NCBI GenBank assembly: GCA_029255685.2
Contig: CM055314.2
Coordinates: forward strand, 69,948,815 to 70,012,814
DNA from: Silene conica
Taxonomy: Eukaryota; Streptophyta; Magnoliopsida; Caryophyllales; Caryophyllaceae
Direction: 5' to 3'
DNA: 64,000 bases
Below are positions 56,639-64,000 of this stretch, in pieces. The number at the start of each line of letters is the position of its first letter. The first letter of the stretch is position 1. Below the pieces are notes generated by a model that was given only the letters and a program-made list of their open reading frames with translations, was not told the DNA's origin and made no database searches. The position numbers were made by a program, and so were the translations under genes.

Positions 56639-59600
56639 ATGCCTCCCAGGAGAGAACCCAACACTGATAATGTATCGCGAGAGGAATACGATCGCCTAGT
56701 AGCTATGAACGCTACTCTCCTAGCTAGGATTGGGGCGAACACTCAATCGGATGCAATCAAAATGAGCAATAATATTTCTAGGCATAACCCCACCAAGTAC
56801 GATGGGGAAGGAGCACCGAGTCTACTTGCGGAGTGGTGCAGAGAGTTCGAGAGTATCTTCGAACTGCTGTCTGTACCAGAATCAATGAAGGTGGACCAAG
56901 CTGTATTCTATCTGAAGGGTACAGCAAGGTTATGGTGGAATAACAATAAAGCAGAAATCAAGGCAGCTGCAGAAGAGATCGGTTCAGAATATGTGCGCTG
57001 GGAGGAGTTCAGGGGGATTTTATCCTCTAAGTTCGTGCCGGAGCATGTAAAAGGGAAGCTGAGAACAGAGTTCGATTCATTCCAAATGGCTGAAGGGATG
57101 ACTGTGGAGGAGTATCACAGTAAGTTTTTACAGCTGGCAGAGAATGTAGCTGACTTAGGCTACACACAGGAGATGTTAGCAGCAAGGTTTGAGAAGGGAC
57201 TGACTCTCAATATCAAGAGAAGCATGCTGGCAACCAAGCCCACGACTGTGGAAGATATCTATGAGAGGGCTGGCCAGGCAGAAAGGCTAGCTGACCAGAT
57301 TAAGGAGGAAGAGAAGACTAAGGGTGATAAGAGGAAGGCGGAATCTGGAGTCGAAAGCTCAGGGAACAAGAAGCCAAATAACCAGTACCGGTCATTTTTC
57401 TCCAACAGTGCACCAGGGGGAAATGGCAATCGTGGTGGCAACCGATCAGCGAATGGGGCAAGTGGTTCAAGTGTTGCATGTTATAAGTGTGGAAAGATCG
57501 GACACAAACAAGCAACTTGTTGGGTTGGAACTCAGAGTGCTGGTAACAATTATAATCGGGGCAACCAAAGTGGTGGTTTCAGAACGCCAAATGCAAGCTA
57601 CTCAAACAACAACAGATCCGGGGGTAACAGCTACCAACGGAATTTCAATAACTACAATAATCAGAACCGTTACCAAGGAAATCAAAACAGTGGTAGTGGT
57701 AAATTCCAAAAGACCTTGGCAGAGGCTAGCACTCAGAGTGGAGCAGGATCTGTGAACCAGAGCGGGGCCAAGAAAAGTGGGACCTTGTTCATGATGGGCA
57801 AGGAGGCTGCAGAGGAGGACGCTCATGTTGTTACGGGTACATTCCTAGTACACTCTTTTCCTACTTTCGTTTTATTTGATTCTGGTGCATCGCATTCTTT
57901 CATATCTGCGGAGCATGCTAGGGCTATTAGACTCGATGTATATAGTAGTATAGCTGATTCTGTAACCATACCGTCTGGCGAGTCCATATTTTGTAATAGG
58001 GTTTACACCAATGTAATGATCCAAGTAGGAGATGTAAGTTTTGAGTCGAACTTGATAGAGTTCCCTTTGGGTGGCTTTGAGGTGATACTGGGTATGGATT
58101 GGCTGAAAAAGTATAAGGCCTACATTGATTGCTACCAAGGAAAGATCACTTTGAGGGGACCCAAGGGAGTGAGGGTATCCTACAAGGGATATTCTGTAAA
58201 GCCTAAACTGAAGCTGATAACTATCAATGCGCTGAAGACCTGTTTGAAGAGAGGTGATGAGATGCTGTTGTGCCATGTGAGAGATCTGACTGCAGAGAAA
58301 CCCCAAGCTAGGGAGATCGAGGTTGTAAGGGATTTTGAAGACGTGTTTCCAGAAGAAATTCCTGGGTTACCGCCAAAGAGGGACTTGGATTTTGGCATTG
58401 ATCTGAAACCTGGGGCTGAGCCAATTTCTAAAGCACCTTATCGCATGGGACCTAAGGAGTTGGAGGAGTTGAGAAAGCAGCTGGATGAACTAGCAAGCAA
58501 GGGATATGTAAGACCAAGTGTGTCACCTTGGGGAGCACCAGTTTTGTTTGTGAAGAAGAAGGACGGAACTATGAGGTTGTGCGTGGATTATAGGGAACTT
58601 AACAATGTGACGATCAAGAATCGATATCCTTTACCTCGCATCGATGATCTTTTTGACCAGTTGAGTGGGGCTGGTGTGTTTTCGAAAATCGATTTGAGGT
58701 CAGGGTATCACCAGCTAAGAATCAAAGATGCAGATATTCACAAGACTGCGTTCAGATCGAGGTATGGGCATTATGAGTTCGTAGTGATGCCATTTGGTTT
58801 GACTAATGCACCTGCTGTTTTCATGGATTTGATGAACAGAGTGTTTAGTCCTTATCTGGACCAGTTTGTGGTGGTGTTCATCGATGACATCTTGGTGTAT
58901 TCCAAGAACAGAGAAGAGCATGCTAAACATTTGAGCTTGGTATTACAGACTTTGAGGGATCATCAATTATATGCCAAGCTGAGTAAGTGTGAATTTTGGC
59001 TCGAGAAGGTTGCCTTTTTGGGGCATGTGGTGTCTAAGGAGGGTGTGTCTGTTGACCCTAGCAAAATTGAGGCCGTTTCGAAATGGGAACGACCAAGGAA
59101 TGTGGCTGACATCCGTAGCTTCTTGGGTTTAGCCGGTTACTACAGGAGGTTCGTGAAAGACTTTTCAAAGATAGCCAAACCAATGACTTCGTTGATGCGG
59201 AAAGAGAACAGATTCGTCTGGGATGAGAGCTGTGAGAAGGCATTTCTAGACCTGAAGGAGCGTCTCACCACAGCTCCTATCCTTGCTTTACCAGAGGGAA
59301 GTGAGAATTTTGAAGTGTACACTGATGCTTCTAAGAAGGGATTAGGATGTGTGCTGATGCAGAACGGGAGAGTAATTGCTTATGCTTCTAGGCAGCTGAA
59401 GCCTTATGAGGAGAATTATCCGACGCATGACCTGGAACTTGGAGCGGTAGTTTTTGCACTTAAGTTGTGGCGACATTACCTCTATGGAGCTACATTTAAA
59501 GTGTATTCTGATCATAAGAGCCTGAAGTATATCTATACTCAGAGGGAACTAAACATGCGCCAGAGGAGATGGATCGAGCTGATTGGAGATTATGACATGG

Positions 59601-61216
59601 AGATTCTGTACAAAGAAGGAAAGGCTAATGTTGTGGCTGATGCATTGAGTAGGAAGTCTGTTCACGCTCTATGCACAGCTATGTCCAGATTGAGTATGTA
59701 TCGTGAGTTGGGACAGATGGGGATCGCGGTGATAAGGAAGGGTGAGACCATGGGGGATTGGACGATCGAGCCGGAGTTATATTCTGAGATCCGAGAGCGC
59801 CAGAAGAGTGATCCGAGAATTCAGAAATGGCGTGAGGCAGTGAACAAAGCTAGTGATACCGAGCCATATTCTAAGTTCGAGATTTTCAGTGATGATAGTT
59901 TGAGATTTGATGAGAGATGGTGTGTACCTGATGATGAGGAATTGAAGAGAAAGATTCTGGTCGAAGCTCATTCTACACCTTATTCCGTTCATCCTGGAGG
60001 GGATAAGTTGTACAAAGACCTGAAGAAGGCATTTTGGTGGCCAAAAATGAAGCAGGAGGTGGCTGAGTTTGTCTCTCGATGCTTAGTATGTCAGAGAGTG
60101 AAGGGAGAACATAAGAGGCCGCAAGGGAAGTTACAGCCACTTGATGTACCTGAGTGGAAGTGGGAAAGCATATCGATGGATTTTATTGTGCGCTTGCCTA
60201 GGACTTCGAGAGGGAATGACATGATTTGGGTAATCGTTGACAGGTTGACTAAGTCAGCCCATTTCATACCAATGAAGGAGACTTGGAGTAAAGCTGAATT
60301 AGCCAAGGCTTACGTTAAACATGTGGTGAAGCTTCATGGTGTCCCTAAGGACATTGTTTCTGATCGTGACTCTAGATTCATTTCAAAATTCTGGCAAGAG
60401 TTACAGACATTGATGGGAACTACTTTGAAGATGAGTACTGCCTTCCATCCAGCAACTGATGGTCAGACTGAGAGGACTATCCAGACACTGGAGGATATGC
60501 TGCGGGCTTGTGTACTAGAGTTTGGAGGATCTTGGGAGGATAGACTTGATTTGATAGAGTTTTCTTATAACAATAGTTATCATTCTAGCATTGGGATGGC
60601 TCCTTTTGAGGCACTGTATGGGAGGAAGTGCAGGAGTCCAGTTTGTTGGGATGATAGAGCTGATGTAGTGACGTTGGGACCTGAGATGATTCAGGAGATG
60701 ATAGCACAGGTCCAGGTGATTCGTCAGAAGATGAGAGCTGCACAGGATAGACAGAAGAGTTATGCTGATCTGAAGAGGAGTGACATCGCATTTGAGGCAG
60801 GAGAGAAAGTTTTAATGAAAGTGTCGCCCATGAGAGGAGTGATGAGATTTGGCAAGAGGGGCAAGTTGAGCCAGAAGTTCATTGGGCCATTCGAGATTTT
60901 AGAGCGAGTTGGTGAGGTAGCTTATCGATTAGCTCTACCTCCAGCATTAGCCAGGGTGCACAACGTGTTCCATGTATCGCAACTAAGGAGATATATCAGT
61001 GATCCTTCGCATATCCTTGATCATGAGGTTATTGAGGTCGATGAGCAGTTGACCTATGAGGAACGACCCAAAGAGATCCTTGACAGAAAAGTGAGGAAAA
61101 CCAGAAATGGGGAGACCGCGCTCGTGAAAGTCTTGTGGACCAATCATAATGTCGAGGAGGCTACTTGGGAGACTGAAGTTGCGATGAAGGAAAAGTATCC
61201 TGATCTTTTTAATTAA
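56639..61216 (+). CDS. Gag-Pol polyprotein of the tandem chromovirus (single frame)
   Basis: One frame of 1525 residues starts [20 protein letters not shown]. Order: Gag ([23 protein letters not shown]), CCHC knuckle ([14 protein letters not shown], near 57480), protease ([10 protein letters not shown], near 57870), RT ([13 protein letters not shown], near 58870), RNase H ([13 protein letters not shown], near 59315), integrase ([28 protein letters not shown]) and a chromodomain-like end ([19 protein letters not shown]). It closely resembles the protein at 32907-37511, so the two are sister families. The frame is open for 24 codons upstream of this ATG; MPPRR is chosen because both families share it. 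No interruption is seen. Confidence 0.93.
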   Translation: MPPRREPNTDNVSREEYDRLVAMNATLLARIGANTQSDAIKMSNNISRHNPTKYDGEGAPSLLAEWCREFESIFELLSVPESMKVDQAVFYLKGTARLWWNNNKAEIKAAAEEIGSEYVRWEEFRGILSSKFVPEHVKGKLRTEFDSFQMAEGMTVEEYHSKFLQLAENVADLGYTQEMLAARFEKGLTLNIKRSMLATKPTTVEDIYERAGQAERLADQIKEEEKTKGDKRKAESGVESSGNKKPNNQYRSFFSNSAPGGNGNRGGNRSANGASGSSVACYKCGKIGHKQATCWVGTQSAGNNYNRGNQSGGFRTPNASYSNNNRSGGNSYQRNFNNYNNQNRYQGNQNSGSGKFQKTLAEASTQSGAGSVNQSGAKKSGTLFMMGKEAAEEDAHVVTGTFLVHSFPTFVLFDSGASHSFISAEHARAIRLDVYSSIADSVTIPSGESIFCNRVYTNVMIQVGDVSFESNLIEFPLGGFEVILGMDWLKKYKAYIDCYQGKITLRGPKGVRVSYKGYSVKPKLKLITINALKTCLKRGDEMLLCHVRDLTAEKPQAREIEVVRDFEDVFPEEIPGLPPKRDLDFGIDLKPGAEPISKAPYRMGPKELEELRKQLDELASKGYVRPSVSPWGAPVLFVKKKDGTMRLCVDYRELNNVTIKNRYPLPRIDDLFDQLSGAGVFSKIDLRSGYHQLRIKDADIHKTAFRSRYGHYEFVVMPFGLTNAPAVFMDLMNRVFSPYLDQFVVVFIDDILVYSKNREEHAKHLSLVLQTLRDHQLYAKLSKCEFWLEKVAFLGHVVSKEGVSVDPSKIEAVSKWERPRNVADIRSFLGLAGYYRRFVKDFSKIAKPMTSLMRKENRFVWDESCEKAFLDLKERLTTAPILALPEGSENFEVYTDASKKGLGCVLMQNGRVIAYASRQLKPYEENYPTHDLELGAVVFALKLWRHYLYGATFKVYSDHKSLKYIYTQRELNMRQRRWIELIGDYDMEILYKEGKANVVADALSRKSVHALCTAMSRLSMYRELGQMGIAVIRKGETMGDWTIEPELYSEIRERQKSDPRIQKWREAVNKASDTEPYSKFEIFSDDSLRFDERWCVPDDEELKRKILVEAHSTPYSVHPGGDKLYKDLKKAFWWPKMKQEVAEFVSRCLVCQRVKGEHKRPQGKLQPLDVPEWKWESISMDFIVRLPRTSRGNDMIWVIVDRLTKSAHFIPMKETWSKAELAKAYVKHVVKLHGVPKDIVSDRDSRFISKFWQELQTLMGTTLKMSTAFHPATDGQTERTIQTLEDMLRACVLEFGGSWEDRLDLIEFSYNNSYHSSIGMAPFEALYGRKCRSPVCWDDRADVVTLGPEMIQEMIAQVQVIRQKMRAAQDRQKSYADLKRSDIAFEAGEKVLMKVSPMRGVMRFGKRGKLSQKFIGPFEILERVGEVAYRLALPPALARVHNVFHVSQLRRYISDPSHILDHEVIEVDEQLTYEERPKEILDRKVRKTRNGETALVKVLWTNHNVEEATWETEVAMKEKYPDLFN

Positions 61217-61221
61217 GGTAT

Positions 61222-61392
61222 GTTACGAGGACGTAACTTTCTTTTTAGGAGGGTAGAATGTGACATTTCGTGTTTTACGCGCCTTTGTAGTTTTTAAAAG
61301 TATGACATCTTTGCTCGTTACGTGCTTAGTGACCAATTGTTGACCTCGGGATGGTGAACTTCGGGACGAAGTTCAATTTAAGGAGGGAAGAC
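61222..61392 (+). other. Two hairpin + polypurine modules before the second LTR
   Basis: GTTACG-AGGA-CGTAAC (61222-61237) precedes AGGAGGGTAGA and the LTR-start-like word TGTGACATTTCG (61259). GAACTTCG-GGA-CGAAGTTC (61356-61374) precedes AGGAGGGAAGAC (61381-61392), which abuts the real LTR. The layout matches the 30061 family. Confidence 0.85.
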
Positions 61393-62756
61393 TGTAATAC
61401 TCCGTATTTTATGTCGTTTATTTATATTTCTTTGCGTACCTTATTAGTTTTCGATGTCGAGGTTTTTTTTTATAAAAGCGATATAATATTGTGGACAAGG
61501 GGTTTTGCGCGTTGTTTTGGGAGTTGTATGAGTAATCAAATAAAAACCCGTACTTGGTTCATGTTATTTGGGCATTGGGGTGCGTGAAATGCTGACACAC
61601 ACACGGAAAACCTTGTGTATGGGCCTAGGGTTGCGTGCACAAACACAGCCCACACACGAGTTAAAATCTGGAATTTGGAATCTCAGCTACACACTCCCTG
61701 CCGCCCTATTTAAACAACCCTACAACCCTACCCTAACCCTACTCGACACCAAACCACTCTCATACTTACACTTCCGCCATATCAGAGGGTAACACGGAGG
61801 CTTTCACGGTGGGTTTAGGTTAGTCTAAGGCCGTTCGTTTACACATCCAAGGAGGTAAGAACACCCTGGTTATCTCGTTTTATTATAATCAAGTTTCTGC
61901 CTTACTTTTCAGTTTGATTTGTGTTCACTACACGCGATTTTAATCACGCCTCTTTGTAGATTCATATTTTGGGTTATGCATTCTTCATGTTTTGATCTTT
62001 CATGAGTCGTCTTCTATGTTTTAAAGTCATCTCTTTGAGCATTTCGTTTCTGGGTAAGAGTCGGTTCTGGGCTGTTCAGAACAGAGTGTAAAAACCAGTC
62101 GTTTTTGGGTTGGATTCGACAAAGTCCCTGTACTTGGTGGTTTTGGGAATTAGGGTCAGTAGAATGGTGGTAGTCTAGGGAGTCGATGGGTGGTTGTAAC
62201 GGTGGGTCGTGGGTACAGGTGGCGTCTGTCTGGTGGGTTATTTAGGCTTGTGTCAGAGTCGTTTTCTTTAGTTTTCTGGTGATGTCTGAACGCGTGTTTT
62301 GGAGTTAGGATTCGAATGCTTTTCTGGTCTTGGTCTGTGTATTTAGTAAAGTGTTGGTATAGGTGGTAGTCACGGCGAGATAATGGTGGTTATCGTGGTG
62401 GTTAATGGTGGTTGGTGTCGGTCTCAGAGCAGGCTTCGCTGGTGTTGTGCGCATAAATCAGAAGAGCAGTGGTGGTTCCTGGGTTAGTTACTGTCGTGTT
62501 GGTGGTGGTTGGGATGGACGACCGCCAAGAGCACCACCCCTGGAGTCACCGTGGCTCAGAGGTGAGCACGGTGGTGACAGGGGCGGGGTTAGAGGCAGCA
62601 TAAGGTGGGTGTGGTGGTCTGTTTAGGCGCAGGTCAGGGGTGTGTACGGGCTGGTAGCAGGGGCTGTTCGCGTGTTTCTTTTGAACGGGATTGTTGTGGT
62701 TATGCGTTGAACTATTATTATCATTACTCTTATTACTATTATTATCATTATTATTA

Positions 62757-62799
<43 letters not shown>

Positions 62800-63814
62800 T
62801 TTATGTTATTGTTATGCATGATTAATATTAATATTTGTAATGAGGTTAAGTATGTTATTGGGTTAGTAATGTTTGATAAGTGTTGTATGCTAATTTAGTA
62901 AGCCTATTTTTTAGTAAGTACTATAATTAGTAAGTACTATTTCAGTAAGTCTATGATTAGTTAATTGTACTTGGTTGCGTGTTTAGAAATTGATGTAAGT
63001 AATATTTATAGGAACTGAGTTCGAGGTGGAATACTTCTAGACGGTGGTTGCTTGTTTACAGATTTGCTATTTCAGGTAGGTTACACTGGTGCTTGTTCTG
63101 TGTTAAGGTTTGTGTAGTTGTGCATTGTATGTTAAGGATGCAAATATGAGTTACATGAGCATAGTAGTTAATGGTTAATTATTTTGCATTGCATTCATGA
63201 GCATGGCATATTTATTGGTTATTGAGATATTGTGAATCAGATAGTGTTCTGATATAAAGCCCAGGGTGGTTCTGCAGATCAGGCCTGGTGTCTTATCAGC
63301 TTTTGAGCTGGTGTTCGGCGACGGCCGATTATAGTCTGCCGGGAGGTTCGGTATGGCTGGGTGTTTCGGGATTGAGAATAAGATTGAGATTGAGCTCGAG
63401 CATGACATAAGCATTTGCATATTACTGTTTGTTTGCATTACTTGTTTTTGTGTTATCCTACTCAACCGCGAGGTTGACAGTGTATTCGTATTCACCTACA
63501 ATGATCCGGAATGGGGAGTAGATCTTTCAGGTCAGAGACAGGTGGATTAGGACTGGGCATGGAAGAGAGACTTGGACTGGACTTACCTAGTTGCTAGATC
63601 ACTTAGTTTTCTCAGTTGGACATTTATTTACATTCAGTTGTTTTGGAAGTCATGTGGACTATGCCTTGTAATAGACTTTAGTTAACTTTTATATTTTAAA
63701 GTACTGTGCCTCTTTCACTATGTATATCTACTACCCTGGTTTATCCAGGATGGTAACAGCTCTATTTACTCTGGAAGTCCTAGTTCAGGCTCCTCGGTAA
63801 ATGGGGGTGTTACA
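61393..63814 (+). repeat. Second LTR of the tandem chromovirus
   Basis: It is nearly identical to 53637-56061, one TTA unit shorter. It ends at 63814 and runs straight into a new PBS and leader (63815-64000) rather than a target duplication. Confidence 0.93.
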
Positions 63815-64000
63815 AAGTGGTATCAGAGCGAACGATCCTCAGGCCTAAACCAAAATGAAAATAATGAACATAGGAGTGTCTAAATAAAATGAACCCCAGG
63901 CTAGTAACTGTTAGGAGCCCTAGGAGTTGGGATGAGTTAGGGGCCCCCTCAAACCAAACCACTGGCCCTTTCAGTCTAACCTGGTTACCTTGAGAGTTGA

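Larger units (their letters stand above)
53637..64000 (+). mobile_element. Tekay-type chromovirus in tandem: LTR-internal-LTR-internal (continues off the window)
   Basis: LTRs lie at 53637-56061 (2425 bp) and 61393-63814 (2422 bp). They differ at only a few positions and one TTA unit. After the second LTR the sequence does not return to the host copia gag. It continues with the PBS and leader, identical to 56062 onward for the full 186 bp visible. So at least a second internal region follows. The first unit has PBS (56065-56076), one long gag-pol frame, hairpins and polypurine tracts and looks whole. The 5' flank is caaga; the partner duplication is outside the window. Confidence 0.93.

Overview
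The window is nuclear DNA of a flowering plant, by the two host genes a eudicot; I cannot name the species from sequence alone. The genes have GT-AG introns, and most of the rest is LTR retrotransposons nested in one another.

Host part (1-7640). The 5' exons of a listerin gene (LTN1, ribosome-associated quality control) lie on the minus strand at 1-2625. A complete seven-exon plastid lipoyl synthase gene (LIP1P) lies on the plus strand at 3718-6937. They are head to head across about 1.1 kb. Beyond LIP1P come a small inverted-repeat element, a CATAT-rich stretch and a short repeat with two CACGTG boxes.

Old LINE cluster (8061-20575). A degraded minus-strand L1-type LINE is split by three LTR insertions: a 6.75-kb Athila-like element without pol (9615-16366, target duplication gcaag), a minus-strand LTR (17310-18675) that replaces a missing part of the LINE, and a solo LTR (19215-20405). 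AT-rich DNA with small DNA-transposon traces follows to 22916.

Nested stack (22917-64000). A truncated gypsy-type LTR (22917) is cut by a minus-strand SIRE-type Ty1/copia element (23065 to at least 53636). The LTR of that element holds a minus-strand chromovirus (23931-44359, duplication tacac). The chromovirus in turn holds a young, whole-looking Tekay-type chromovirus (30061-40002, duplication gtaat). The copia pol also carries a solo LTR (48521-50105, duplication ggttt). Its gag is interrupted at 53637 by a second Tekay-type family arranged LTR-internal-LTR-internal, a tandem copy running off the window.

The most striking signal is not a gene. Five LTR families carry arrays of self-complementary DNA units. 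Four are visibly placed just upstream of a TATA box, with cores TCGATCGA, GTCGATCGAC, CTCGGCCGAG or CAGCCGG..CCGGCTG. In the Athila-like element the palindromes also run through the gag-like coding region, read in more than one frame and mostly spaced by 20-22 or 29-30 bp. The 23931-44359 chromovirus LTR adds ten copies of a constant loop (core GAGGCCAGCTTAAGGC), most flanked by a different but self-complementary pair of arms, which looks like covariation in a stem-loop array.
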